In this document: piece after piece, positions 35,672 through 44,913 of the stretch
Numbering within the stretch: the stretch's first letter is position 1
Layout: every line of letters starts with the position of its first letter
Made by a program: the position numbers and the translations under genes
The notes under the pieces: generated by a model
What the model saw: only the letters and a program-made list of their open reading frames with translations
Told to the model about the DNA's origin: nothing
The model's database searches: none
DNA from: CAIWHR01 sp963781285
Lineage (GTDB): Bacteria; Pseudomonadota; Gammaproteobacteria; Burkholderiales; Casimicrobiaceae
Length of the DNA stretch: 64,000 nt
Assembly (NCBI GenBank): GCA_963781285.1
Contig: CAWAFI010000021.1
Coordinates: forward strand, 62,001-126,000
Direction of reading: 5' to 3'

Positions 35672-38600
35672 CTATCCCGGGACGTGGGGAAGCGGCGGAA
35701 CGGCGCGAACCTTCAGGCTCGACAACAGCGCGTTGCTCTCGGCGACCCGCTCGGGCGACGGCTCGACGCCCTCCAAGCGGTCGAGGTCGATCAGCGCCAG
35801 CAGCGTCAGCATCACCTCGAACAGGTCGCGCCGCGACCGGCCGGCGACAAGGCTCGCTTCGAGTGCCTGTCGCGCCTCGGCGCGATCGCCTCGCTGGAGC
35901 AGCGCCAGTCCGCGCACGCGCTGCAGCAGCGGCACCACCTTCGCCACACCGTTCGAGGTACCGGCGCGTCCCAGCGTATCGGCGGCCAGTGTGAGTGCGA
36001 CGTCCGGATCCCCCATGAACACGCGACACTCGGCGACTCGCGCGTCGACGTCCAGTACGTCCGGCTTCGAGCCGACATGCGCGAACAGGGACCGGGCCTC
36101 CTCGAAACGGCCGAGTGCCTGCTCGAAACGACCGGCGCGCAGCGCCACCTTGCCTAGCAGCGCCAGGCACGCCCCCAGGAAGTAGCGATATTTCAGCGCC
36201 TTCCAGCGCGATAGCGATGCGATGAGCATTTCCTCGGCTTCGATCAGCTCGCCGCGGTCGGTCAAGATCTCCGCGATGTTGATGCGCGCAAGCTCCGCGT
36301 CGGTCGTGTCGCCGATCTTCACGGACTGGACCCTGCCTTGCTCGTAGTACGCCAGCGCCTCGTCCCAGCGGCCCTCCCACTGGCATGCAACACCGAGATT
36401 CGCCAGAAGGCCTGCCTGCCTCGCCAGATTCCCGGAGCGCCCGTAGGCCTCCAGCGAGCGCTGCCAAAGCCGCTCCGCGCCCTCCTTGCCGAGCTCGCCG
36501 TGGGCCCATCCCATGACGAAATAGGCCATCCCGAGGGCATCTGCATCGTCGGCCGCTTCCGCCTCGCCGACCGCCTGTTGGGCCCAACGCAGCGCATCGG
36601 TAGTGCGGCCCTCCGCCTGCAGCACCGTCGCATACCAGGCACTGGTCCGCGCTGCTTGTCGGGCGGCGTCCGCGCCCGACAACCCGACGAGGGCCTTGCG
36701 GGCTCGCGCGACCCAGCGCAAAGCCTCGGGGCATTTGCCGAGCTTCTCCTCGAGCCGAGACCGCTTCAGAAGCAACCCCGATTCAGCGAGCGGATTGCCC
36801 GCGACCAATCGGCGCGCGGTGGCGTAGGCATCGGACGCCTTGTGGAACTCACCCGCGCGGTCCCACGCATCGCCCAGTGCCTCGTGGACCGGGGCCAGTT
36901 CGTCGTTCTCGATCTCCGGCAGCTTGCCTCCGGCCTCTAGCGCGCGCGAGTACAGCCGGGCAGCTTCGACATTCGCGTAGGCCTCTTGAGCGCGCTTCGC
37001 GGCGACGATGGCGTACCGCCAAGCTGACCGGTTATCACCGGCGATGAGACAGTGCAACGAAAGGATGCCTGCGGCGTCCTCCGGATCATCGGTTCCCTGC
37101 GCCAGCCGTGCTGCGACAGCGCGGTGAAAATGGCGTCGAAGCTTGTACGGCAATCCCTCGTAGGCCGCATCGCGCAGCAGCGACCCGCGAAACCGCAAAT
37201 ATCCGTCGGGTTCCTCGTCGAACAGGTCCCGCAGCCGGGCCCACGTCGCCGGCCCCGGCAGGGAGTCGTCGCCTTCATCGGCGAACCAGGACAGCATCTG
37301 GGGGTGGAATGTGAGCCCGAGTACCGCAGCGCGTCGGACCACGGAGCGGTCCTCGGGAGCGAGGGCATCGATTCGCGCCATCGCAGCTGCTTCGGCCGAA
37401 GCAGGCAGGCCCCCGATGCCACCCGATCCGATCGCCGACCTCAGGAGGTCGCGCAGGTACTGGGGATTTCCGCCAGACCGTTGTGCCACGACTTCGATGA
37501 CGTGCATCGGCAGTGGATGGTGCTCGGTCGCGACCTGGGCCACCTTGACCGCGTCCTGTGGCGCGAGGGGCTTGAGCTCGATCCGCACCAGGTTCGGTGA
37601 CTCGGGTGCGTTGAATCCCGAGGCAGAGGGTCGGCGGGCCACCCCGACCAACCAGGGTCGCGTGGCAAGCTCATCGGTCAGGTGCGAAAGCAGCTCCACC
37701 GAGGCCCCGTCCATGTGATGCGCATCCTCGATCTCGATAAGTTGCCGATCGGGCATCATGATCGAGACGAAACGACCGACGACCTCATGCAATTTCGGGC
37801 GGCGGTTCTTCTCGACCAACATCTCGACCTCCGACGTCGGTGGTACGTCGATGCCAAACGGAATGGCGATCAGCGGTAGCCACGGAGCGAGGTCTGGCGC
37901 ACGTGTCGCGATCGCGTCGCGGAGGCGTTCTGCGACACTTGCCTCGGAATCGACGCGCCCGAAGCCCATGAATTCGCGCAGGAGCTCGTGCCACACCGCG
38001 TATGGGGTGGCAGCGGTATAGGCTTCGCAAACCGCATGGTGCAGGCGAAATCCGGTGGCGTGGTCGCGCAGCGCCTCGAGCAGTCGGGTTTTCCCGACCC
38101 CCGGTTCCCCCACGATTTCGATCAGCCGCCCCGTTCCCGAGCGCGCTCCGGCGATCGCACCGTCAATTGCGCCGAGCTCGGACTCGCGGCCGATCAACGG
38201 CAAGCGCTGCAGCACAACGCTGCGCGCGCGTGAGCCCTTGGCCTTGTCGACGGACCACGCCCGGACCGGTTTGGACTTGCCCTTGACTTCGAACGGCATG
38301 AGCTCGGTGGTCTCGAAAACCGTGTTCGAAAGGTCGAGCACGTCGGCCGTCGCATAGATGTGGCCGGGTCGTGCCTCGGCCATCAAACGTGCGGAGACGT
38401 TTACCGCGTCGCCCATCACCGTATACGTGCGGCGGTACGCCGGCCCGATGTCGCCGGCAAATACCGGGCCTCGGTGGACGCCAACGCGAACGGGAATCGA
38501 AAGGTCGGTTTCGACGATCCTGCGCAGTGCGAGCAGCATGCGCTCCTCGTCGTCGCCGGTCACCGTCGGTGCCCCGGCGGTCAGGATCAGCTTGCCACCG

Positions 38601-39583
38601 TCGGCGTCGACGTCGGAGCCGAGGAACGAGACCCCCTGTTCCTCGGTGGCCCCGGCAACCGCGCTCACCATGCGGTGCAGCGCCTCGGCGGCCACCAAGG
38701 GCCCCCTTTGCTCGATCAATGCGTCGGTTCCCGCGAAGCGAATGAACGCGATCGTCACGGGACGGTGCTCGGAAGTCCCGCCCCCGCCGAGAACGTGGGC
38801 GCGGATCGCAGGCGACAGGCAACGCAAGAGCATTTCCGCCGACAACTTCGGTCGCGGGATCAACGGCAATTTCTCCGCGTAGCCCGGCGGCTCCCGCAAC
38901 AGGAGCACGCCTGGGGCCCTGGTGTTGCCCAGGCACCGGTGCGGCAGGAACTCGGCTGTCTCGGGGCTGACGAGAATCTCGCCGGCTTTCGCGGCGCGTT
39001 CCATCGAGACGGTACGGCTCCACGCGGGGCCTGTTGTCAGGAGCTCCACGAGGGAGGTGCCCGCCGCGAAGAAGTGGAAACGCCCGGAATGCACTCCCTG
39101 CGACATTCGCAGCGTGACCTTCGCACCGGGCACCTCGATCCGTCCGACATCACGCAGCACCCGCCGCATCAGGACCGTCGCGCGACAGGCCCGCACAGCG
39201 TGACCCTCTCCCTCAAACCACAGGAGCAGCGCGTCGCCCCCGAATTTGAGCAGGCTGCCGCCGTTCTCATAGGCGACCTGCAGGATCGACTCGAAGCTGC
39301 GAGCGACCACCTCGGTGATCTGCTCGGCACCCTCCCGACCCTTTCGGGCGAGCCGTTCGGACAACGTCGTGAAGCCAGAGATGTCCAGAAGCGCCGTGGT
39401 GCCATCGTCGGTCCAGCAGCGACTTGCCGAATCGTCGAGCAGGTGCTGTTGGAGGATCCGGGGCACGTACGTAACCGCACGTGCGACGGCCAAATCCGAC
39501 GGCAAGCTTGCCGTGCCGAGAATCCGCGGCGCCGGTTCAGCGCGTTCGTGCAGGGCGGGACCGGAAGGGAACTCGGCGGTCAA
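35672..39583 (-). CDS. Soluble-adenylyl-cyclase (ADCY10)-like protein: two cyclase domains, NTPase and TPR region
   Basis: The 1303-residue protein carries two class III cyclase homology domains. The first (about 58-215) has both metal aspartates, Asp67 in LLDISGFTTLSERL and Asp117 in LLKFGGDALLLWF. The second (about 275-415) lacks the first metal Asp (IAFIRFAGTDALI) but has the transition-state residues Asn395 and Arg399 (VMGDAVNVSARLM). This division matches C1 and C2 of mammalian soluble adenylyl cyclase; Lys113, four before Asp117, aligns with the lysine of its bicarbonate site. An NTPase domain follows (P-loop GEPGVGKT 492-499), then helical repeats of TPR type to the end. It likely makes cAMP in the cytosol. 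The start is a TTG at 39583; a later start is possible. Confidence 0.85.
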   Translation of the reverse strand: MTAEFPSGPALHERAEPAPRILGTASLPSDLAVARAVTYVPRILQQHLLDDSASRCWTDDGTTALLDISGFTTLSERLARKGREGAEQITEVVARSFESILQVAYENGGSLLKFGGDALLLWFEGEGHAVRACRATVLMRRVLRDVGRIEVPGAKVTLRMSQGVHSGRFHFFAAGTSLVELLTTGPAWSRTVSMERAAKAGEILVSPETAEFLPHRCLGNTRAPGVLLLREPPGYAEKLPLIPRPKLSAEMLLRCLSPAIRAHVLGGGGTSEHRPVTIAFIRFAGTDALIEQRGPLVAAEALHRMVSAVAGATEEQGVSFLGSDVDADGGKLILTAGAPTVTGDDEERMLLALRRIVETDLSIPVRVGVHRGPVFAGDIGPAYRRTYTVMGDAVNVSARLMAEARPGHIYATADVLDLSNTVFETTELMPFEVKGKSKPVRAWSVDKAKGSRARSVVLQRLPLIGRESELGAIDGAIAGARSGTGRLIEIVGEPGVGKTRLLEALRDHATGFRLHHAVCEAYTAATPYAVWHELLREFMGFGRVDSEASVAERLRDAIATRAPDLAPWLPLIAIPFGIDVPPTSEVEMLVEKNRRPKLHEVVGRFVSIMMPDRQLIEIEDAHHMDGASVELLSHLTDELATRPWLVGVARRPSASGFNAPESPNLVRIELKPLAPQDAVKVAQVATEHHPLPMHVIEVVAQRSGGNPQYLRDLLRSAIGSGGIGGLPASAEAAAMARIDALAPEDRSVVRRAAVLGLTFHPQMLSWFADEGDDSLPGPATWARLRDLFDEEPDGYLRFRGSLLRDAAYEGLPYKLRRHFHRAVAARLAQGTDDPEDAAGILSLHCLIAGDNRSAWRYAIVAAKRAQEAYANVEAARLYSRALEAGGKLPEIENDELAPVHEALGDAWDRAGEFHKASDAYATARRLVAGNPLAESGLLLKRSRLEEKLGKCPEALRWVARARKALVGLSGADAARQAARTSAWYATVLQAEGRTTDALRWAQQAVGEAEAADDADALGMAYFVMGWAHGELGKEGAERLWQRSLEAYGRSGNLARQAGLLANLGVACQWEGRWDEALAYYEQGRVQSVKIGDTTDAELARINIAEILTDRGELIEAEEMLIASLSRWKALKYRYFLGACLALLGKVALRAGRFEQALGRFEEARSLFAHVGSKPDVLDVDARVAECRVFMGDPDVALTLAADTLGRAGTSNGVAKVVPLLQRVRGLALLQRGDRAEARQALEASLVAGRSRRDLFEVMLTLLALIDLDRLEGVEPSPERVAESNALLSSLKVRAVPPLPHVPG

Positions 39584-39659
39584 GGTATCGTTAGTGAGTT
39601 TCGGATCTTGGCACTTTCACGGATGATAACCCGGCTCGTACATCAGCGAGTTTCCGGGT

Positions 39660-40667
39660 CTATTCCCACAGGTCCACACGCTCGCCCGCGGTGCGCATGC
39701 GCTCGGCGCGCGTCTGGATGTAGCGTTGAAACGAAGTCTCGTCGCGATAGGCGCCGCTCGCGACGTAGTCGAGTGCCGAGGCAACGTGAAACGGACGCAG
39801 ATAGGCGTCGATACGGAATACTTCGCGGCCGCCTGCGTCGAAGAACACGATGGTCGGCGTGTAGCCGACGCCGAGATCGCGCGCCCATGTGTCGGCCCTG
39901 ACCTTGGCGCCGTTCGGGGCGGTGAGCTCGGTGCGCGCTCCGAGCCCGAACCTGGCGATATCGAAGCGCGCGAGCAGCGACAGCACTTCCGGGCGCTTGA
40001 ACGCTTCGCGGTGCAGCTCGTCGCAGGCGGCGCAATACGGTGTTTCGAAGACGACGGCCAGCGGCTTGCCGTCGCGCTGCCGCGTGAGGTCATACGGCGG
40101 CCGCACGAAGAACCGTTCGTCGCTCAACGTCGCGCTCGCCGGTTCCGGTGTCTTGCGCGCCAGGTACGCGGCCAGCGCTTCGCCCTTCTCGCGCTTGCCC
40201 GCGACGTAGTCGAGCACCGCCTCGAATCGGTGCGGCGGATAGTAGCCGTTCATCCGCGCGACGATCGCGCCTTTCTCGTCGAAGAACAACAACGTGGGCG
40301 TGAACTGCACGTCGAGCACGCGGGCGAGGGCCTTCTCGCTCATCGTGCGCCCGTCCAGCCAAGTCACCTCGCGGTCGCCCCAGATGTTGAGCGCGATCGC
40401 GACGAAATGGCGACGCGTCTTGTCGACGATCCGGCGTTGCGAGAAGTTCGTCACCATCAGCTGCCGGCAGTACGGGCAGCCGTCCTGTCCGAAGTAGACC
40501 ATCAGCCGGCGGCTGTCCTTCGCGGCGTCCGCGACGTCCTCGCGGAAGTCGAGAAAAGTCTCGGTGAACCACGGCGGAATGTCGATCGCGTGCGGTGCGA
40601 CCTCCTGCGCCCGCACGCCGGCCACCGCAGCGAGTGCGAGCCAGCCGATGGCGAACGCCCGCCTCAT
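39660..40667 (-). CDS. Exported protein with two thioredoxin-fold domains (SoxW/thioredoxin-like)
   Basis: The 335-residue protein has a signal peptide (MRRAFAIGWLALAAVAGVRA, cut before QEV) and two thioredoxin-like domains. The first (about 35-165) carries CPYC in RLMVYFGQDGCPYCRQLMVT and VQFTPTLLFFDEKG with the cis-proline; the second (about 200-315) carries CAAC in VVFETPYCAACDELHREAFK and VGYTPTIVFFDAGG. A periplasmic disulfide reductase acting on cytochrome or sulfur-oxidation proteins is plausible; the partner is unknown. Head-to-tail with the cyclase gene, 76 nt apart. Confidence 0.85.
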   Translation of the reverse strand: MRRAFAIGWLALAAVAGVRAQEVAPHAIDIPPWFTETFLDFREDVADAAKDSRRLMVYFGQDGCPYCRQLMVTNFSQRRIVDKTRRHFVAIALNIWGDREVTWLDGRTMSEKALARVLDVQFTPTLLFFDEKGAIVARMNGYYPPHRFEAVLDYVAGKREKGEALAAYLARKTPEPASATLSDERFFVRPPYDLTRQRDGKPLAVVFETPYCAACDELHREAFKRPEVLSLLARFDIARFGLGARTELTAPNGAKVRADTWARDLGVGYTPTIVFFDAGGREVFRIDAYLRPFHVASALDYVASGAYRDETSFQRYIQTRAERMRTAGERVDLWE

Positions 40668-40691
40668 CGGCGGTGCCTCAGTCGGTTGTCG

Positions 40692-40709
40692 TCCCCGCGC
40701 AGGCGGGGA
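40692..40709. repeat. Short REP-like hairpin
   Basis: TCCCCGC-GCAG-GCGGGGA forms a 7-bp stem with a 4-nt loop in the 213-nt gap between the thioredoxin-like and stomatin genes. A related but diverged CGCGGGAACGAC lies at the other end of the gap near 40850, so the gap may be a decayed pair of REP-type repeats. Confidence 0.45.
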
Positions 40710-40880
40710 GCCCGTGTCGTCGAACGAAAGAAGCGGGGTTCCGCCTTCGCGCGTACGGTGACACTCGAAGGGAAGGAGGGTCGGCCGGCAGCTCGCGCGG
40801 CGACGCGCCCTGCGGGCCTTGGCTTCACCCGCCGCGCTCGCAGCTGTATTCGCGGGAACGACGGAGTTCCGCGGAGCATG

Positions 40881-41651
40881 CTATTTCGCCGACTCCGCGG
40901 GCTTGATGGCGCCCATCGCCGAGAGAAGATCAACCGGAATCGGGAACACGATGGTCGAGCTCTTGTCGCCGGCGATGTTGCCGAGCGTCTGCAGGTACCG
41001 CAGCTGCATCGCCTGCGGCTGGCGGGAGAGCATCTGCGCCGCCTGCAGCAGCTTCTCCGACGCCTGCAGCTCACCCTCGGCGTGGATGATCTTGGCGCGC
41101 CGCTCGCGCTCGGCCTCGGCCTGACGCGCGATCGCGCGTATCATCGACTCGTTCAGGTCAACTTGCTTGATCTCGACCATCGACACCTTGATGCCCCACG
41201 CGTCGGTCTGGGTGTCGAGCACGCGCTGAATGTCGAGGTTCAGCCGCTCGCGCTCCGACAGGAGCTCATCCAGCGCGTGCTTGCCCAGCACCGCGCGCAG
41301 CGTCGTCTGCGCGAGCTGGCTCGTCGCCACGAGGAATTGCGCCACCTGGATCACCGATTTTTCGGGATCGACGACGCGGAAGTAGACGACTGCGTTGACT
41401 TTCACCGAGACGTTGTCGCGGGTAATGACGTCCTGCGGCGGCACGTCCATCACGATCGTGCGCAAGTCGATGCGCACCATCTGCTGGATCGCGGGGATGA
41501 TCAGGATCAGTCCCGGCCCCTTCACTTTCCAGAAGCGGCCGAGAAGAAATATGACGCCGCGCTCGTATTCGCGCAACACGCGGAACGACGAAACGACCAG
41601 CACGGCGAGCGCGAGGAACACGACGCCGCCGACTCCGAGGCCGAGACCCAT
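40881..41651 (-). CDS. SPFH-domain (stomatin/slipin-like) membrane protein
   Basis: The 256-residue protein has one N-terminal membrane helix (GVGGVVFLALAVLVVSSFRV) and an SPFH domain (ERGVIFLLGRFWKVKGPGLI, then DVPPQDVITRDNVSVKVNAV, then VAQFLVATSQLAQTTLRAVL), then a charged coiled-coil (AIARQAEAERERRAKIIHAE). Stomatins form membrane microdomains and are often co-encoded with NfeD proteins, as here: its ATG at 41651 lies 2 nt past the nfeD stop. Confidence 0.92.
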   Translation of the reverse strand: MGLGLGVGGVVFLALAVLVVSSFRVLREYERGVIFLLGRFWKVKGPGLILIIPAIQQMVRIDLRTIVMDVPPQDVITRDNVSVKVNAVVYFRVVDPEKSVIQVAQFLVATSQLAQTTLRAVLGKHALDELLSERERLNLDIQRVLDTQTDAWGIKVSMVEIKQVDLNESMIRAIARQAEAERERRAKIIHAEGELQASEKLLQAAQMLSRQPQAMQLRYLQTLGNIAGDKSSTIVFPIPVDLLSAMGAIKPAESAK

Positions 41652-41653
41652 GG

Positions 41654-43021
41654 CTATTCTCCTTTGGCCGGTGCGTCCTGCGGCGCGACGGTGAGGACGA
41701 GGCCGTCGCGCCCGGTCACTCGCACCGGCTGCCCGCGCTTCAACGGTACCGCGCTCTTGACGCGCCACTGCTCGCTGTGCACGCGTGCCCAGCCTTCATC
41801 CGCGAGATCGTCGAGCACGAGCCCGGCGGCGCCGACCAGTTCCTCGCTGCCGGAAACGACGGGGCGGCGGCGCGCCTTCAGCGCGGCACCGGACACAAAG
41901 AAAACGAACGCCGCCGTCACCACGGTCAATCCCGCGATCAGCGTGTACGGAATGCCGAAGGCCGGTACATCGGTGTCGATCAGCAGCACGGCGCCGATGA
42001 CGAACGCGATGATGCCGCCAACACCCAGCACACCGAATGTCGCCAGGAACACCTCCGCGATCATGAATGCGAGGCCGAGGAGAATGAGTGCCAGGCCGGC
42101 GTAATTGACCGGCAGCAGATGCAGTGCGAACAGTCCGAGCAGGAGCGCGATGGCACCGACCACACCGGGCAGCACGAAGCCGGGATTCGAAAATTCGAAG
42201 AACAGGCCGTAGATGCCGATCATCATCAGGATGAGCGCGACACTCGGGTTGGCGATGACTCCAAGGAACTGGCTCTTCCAGTCGGGCGCGATCGCCACGG
42301 TCGCCGCTCCGGTCGTCGCGAGCACGCGCTCGCCGCCGGCGGTCGTCACCTTGCGGCCGTCGAGCTTGGCGAGGAGGTCCGGCACGTCGCGTGCGACGAC
42401 GTCGATCACGTGTTGCGCGAGGGCCTCGTCGGCCGAGAGACTCACCGCTTCGCGCACGGCGCGCTCCGCCCATTCGACATTGCGCCCGCGCAACTGCGCG
42501 AGCCCGCGTATGTAGGCAGCGGCGTCGTGGACCTGCTTTTTCGCCATCGCGCCTTCATCGCCGGAAGGCGCCGGCTTTTCGCCCTTGTCCGCGCCCGGAT
42601 CCTTGCCCGGCGTTGAGGGCGCCGAACCGGGCATGCCGATCGCCACCGGGGTCGCCGCACCGAGGTTGGTGCCCGGTGCCATCGCGGCGATGTGACTGGC
42701 ATAGAGGATGTAGGTGCCGGCGCTCGCGGCGCGCGCGCCACCTGGCGCAACATAGGCCACCACCGGCACGCCGGAAGCGAGGATCGCTTTGATGATCTCG
42801 CGCATCGACGTATCGAGGCCGCCTGGCGTGTCGATCTCGAGCACGACGAGCTGCGCGCCCTCCTGCTCGGCGCGCGCAAGACCGCGCACAACGTAATCCG
42901 CGGTCGCGGGACCGATCGCGCCCGTCAGCGGCATCACGATCACCGCCTTGGACGCAGCCATCGCCTCGGTGAGCGCCCAGCCGAGCGCCACGATGACGAC
43001 GATCCGCAGAAGCTTCGCCAT
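41654..43021 (-). CDS. NfeD-type serine protease with ClpP-like domain
   Basis: The 455-residue long-form NfeD has a signal-like N-terminus (MAKLLRIVVIVALGWALTEA), a ClpP-like domain (about 30-230; IDTPGGLDTSMREIIKAILA, VVAYVAPGGARAASAGTYIL with the catalytic serine, and the AMAPGTNLGAATPV region), five membrane helices and a C-terminal OB-fold (LVGAAGLVLDDLADEGWARV, then RGQPVRVTGRDGLVLTV). Family members cleave the C-terminus of the partner stomatin, whose gene follows directly. Confidence 0.92.
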   Translation of the reverse strand: MAKLLRIVVIVALGWALTEAMAASKAVIVMPLTGAIGPATADYVVRGLARAEQEGAQLVVLEIDTPGGLDTSMREIIKAILASGVPVVAYVAPGGARAASAGTYILYASHIAAMAPGTNLGAATPVAIGMPGSAPSTPGKDPGADKGEKPAPSGDEGAMAKKQVHDAAAYIRGLAQLRGRNVEWAERAVREAVSLSADEALAQHVIDVVARDVPDLLAKLDGRKVTTAGGERVLATTGAATVAIAPDWKSQFLGVIANPSVALILMMIGIYGLFFEFSNPGFVLPGVVGAIALLLGLFALHLLPVNYAGLALILLGLAFMIAEVFLATFGVLGVGGIIAFVIGAVLLIDTDVPAFGIPYTLIAGLTVVTAAFVFFVSGAALKARRRPVVSGSEELVGAAGLVLDDLADEGWARVHSEQWRVKSAVPLKRGQPVRVTGRDGLVLTVAPQDAPAKGE

Positions 43022-43198
43022 CTTTCTCCGCGGTCCCGGGCGTATCCCGGTCCGCCAAGCCATTATTGCAGAATTCGGCGGTGCCGGCATGTCGCGGAGT
43101 GCGTTGCGTCCTTCGACTGAGGAATGAACATCACGGCGGGCACCAACCGCCCCGACGTGCTTCGGCGGTGGAGCGCTCGACCGGTCTGCATCCGCGCG

Positions 43199-43753
43199 TC
43201 AGTCGGCAGGGAACTTCGGCGTTCCGGCCTCGATGCTGCGTCGCGCCGCCATTTCGCTGCCGATTTCGGCGAGTGCCAGCGTATCGAGCGTTGCCTCGGC
43301 GAGCGGAAGGAGCTCGCTCTCCTCGCGGGCGATGTGCGCGGTATACGCCGCGCGGATCTCTCCTACCTGCCGCGGCGAGAGGTCGGCGCGCGCGCCGGCG
43401 ACGATGCCGGCCAGTCTCGGCCGCAGGCGGCGCCAGTGTACGGCGAGAGCGGCGTGCTCGCGCTCGAGGTCGGCGATCAGCATGTTGGCCCGCTCCGGCG
43501 CTTTCTGTTGCAGCCGCGGGAACAGGCTCGCTTCCTCGTCGGCGTGATGGTTCGGCGCCGCCGTGTCGAAGTACCTGAGGATGGCGCGCGCCGCTGCGCG
43601 CGCGTCGGCGTCGCAGCCATGCTCGGGCAGATGGCGCTGCAGGCGCTCGAGTGTCGCCAGCTGGCGCTCGATGCGGCCATGGCACGCCGAAAGCATGCCG
43701 AGCGGATCGTCGAACGACGGGGCGGTGTGAACGGTGAGCGAATCGTTGGCCAT
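43199..43753 (-). CDS. Hemerythrin-like (HHE) protein
   Basis: The 184-residue protein has a four-helix HHE cation-binding pattern: SACHGRIERQLATLERLQRH, PNHHADEEASLFPRLQQK, DLEREHAALAVHWRRL and YTAHIAREESELLPLAEATL. The spaced His and Glu residues fit a di-iron site that binds oxygen or iron. It is last in the minus-strand run boxR-C-B-A, hemerythrin, SirB, hemerythrin, 29 nt after the SirB gene. Confidence 0.82.
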   Translation of the reverse strand: MANDSLTVHTAPSFDDPLGMLSACHGRIERQLATLERLQRHLPEHGCDADARAAARAILRYFDTAAPNHHADEEASLFPRLQQKAPERANMLIADLEREHAALAVHWRRLRPRLAGIVAGARADLSPRQVGEIRAAYTAHIAREESELLPLAEATLDTLALAEIGSEMAARRSIEAGTPKFPAD

Positions 43754-43782
43754 CGGGGAACGAATTGTGCCTGCGCCGCCGA

Positions 43783-44178
43783 TTATAGCGATGCAAGGAA
43801 GCCCCACGGCGACCTGGTCAGCGCCACCGACACGATGTAGGCGAACGTCGCGAGGGACACGGCGAAGGCGACGAGCCGGATACTGCGTGTCCGACCGCGT
43901 TTCAGCGCGACGGTACCGAACCCGATGTAGGCGGCGAGCGCCATGATCTTGGCGGCGAGCCAGCCGCCGCGGGTGGCGCCGGCGCCGAGCTGCCAGACGA
44001 GCAGGAGCGCCGAGGCGAGCAGCACGGTGTCGATTACGTGCGGGACGATCCTGACCCACCGCTGGCGCAGGCGCTCCGGCGACCCCAGCATCCACACGCC
44101 GCGGACAGCGAACAGCGTGATCGACAGCGCCGCCGCGCCGATGTGGATTGCCTTGACGGTGCCGTATTCCACGGGCAT
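43783..44178 (-). CDS. SirB-family membrane protein
   Basis: The 131-residue protein has four hydrophobic helices (IHIGAAALSITLFAVRGVWM, VIDTVLLASALLLVWQLGA, WLAAKIMALAAYIGFGTVAL, FAVSLATFAYIVSVALTRSP). This is the SirB2 layout, named from Salmonella but of unknown biochemistry. It lies between two hemerythrin-like genes; the histidines in its helices could bind haem, which is not shown. Confidence 0.8.
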   Translation of the reverse strand: MPVEYGTVKAIHIGAAALSITLFAVRGVWMLGSPERLRQRWVRIVPHVIDTVLLASALLLVWQLGAGATRGGWLAAKIMALAAYIGFGTVALKRGRTRSIRLVAFAVSLATFAYIVSVALTRSPWGFLASL

Positions 44179-44204
44179 GGCGAAAACGGCAGGACGGGCG
44201 CGGG

Positions 44205-44909
44205 CTACGTGCTCGCGCCGCGCACCCCACGGACCCGCGTGCCACGCGCCGTCGGTGTGAGGCTGAGGATCCGGCGGTACAGCGACTCCACGTGCGCCTT
44301 CGGCCGGAGACCGGCGAGCGGATTGTCATTGGCGCGAAAAGCGGTATCGATGCGCTCCCAGTCGGCGGCCGTCAGGTGCCGCTGCGCGAGCGGGAGGAGT
44401 GACTCTTCCTCCTTTGCCATGTGCCGCCAATGGAATTCCGCGTAGTCGTCGACCGCTTGCATGAGCGCGTCGCGCGCCGTGCGGCCGCGCCGGTACGCAT
44501 CGAGCTTCGTTTGTAGCGAATCGATCAGCGCAGCGCCGCGCACGTGCTCGGCTTCGAGCTCGTTGATCAGCGCCCGGGCCCGCGGGCAACGTGCCGCCAG
44601 CGCCCTGAACAGGTGTCGGCTCTCCTTCGGGTGGTGCAGCCGCTCTGGAAACGCCACCACATAGTCGAGCATCGCGCCGATGAGCGCGAGGTCCTCCGCC
44701 GTGCCGTCCGTGGCGAGTCGCCGAACCGCGAGACGAAGGCCGAAGAGGACCGACGCGATCGCAAGATGCTCGTCCTTCAACGTCCGGATCGCGGCGGCCG
44801 CGGCCGGATGCGGCGCGGGCGGTCGTTGCGCGGGCCGCGCACGGGCTGGCGCCCGGCCGGAGGTGTTGGCCACGAGCGGCCTCACGGCACGTCCTCCGTG
44901 CGTACTCAT
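44205..44909 (-). CDS. Hemerythrin-like (HHE) protein directly downstream of boxA
   Basis: The 234-residue protein has an Ala/Pro/Arg-rich N-terminal tail (about 1-35) and an HHE domain: TLKDEHLAIASVLFGLRLAV, RLHHPKESRHLFRALAARCP, LEAEHVRGAALIDSL and EFHWRHMAKEEESLLPLAQR. The His and Glu ligands expected for a di-iron site are present. The ATG at 44909 is 4 nt beyond the boxA stop, so the two are almost certainly co-transcribed. A role in holding oxygen or iron for the BoxAB epoxidase is inference. Confidence 0.83.
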   Translation of the reverse strand: MSTHGGRAVRPLVANTSGRAPARARPAQRPPAPHPAAAAAIRTLKDEHLAIASVLFGLRLAVRRLATDGTAEDLALIGAMLDYVVAFPERLHHPKESRHLFRALAARCPRARALINELEAEHVRGAALIDSLQTKLDAYRRGRTARDALMQAVDDYAEFHWRHMAKEEESLLPLAQRHLTAADWERIDTAFRANDNPLAGLRPKAHVESLYRRILSLTPTARGTRVRGVRGAST

Positions 44910-44913
44910 CGCG

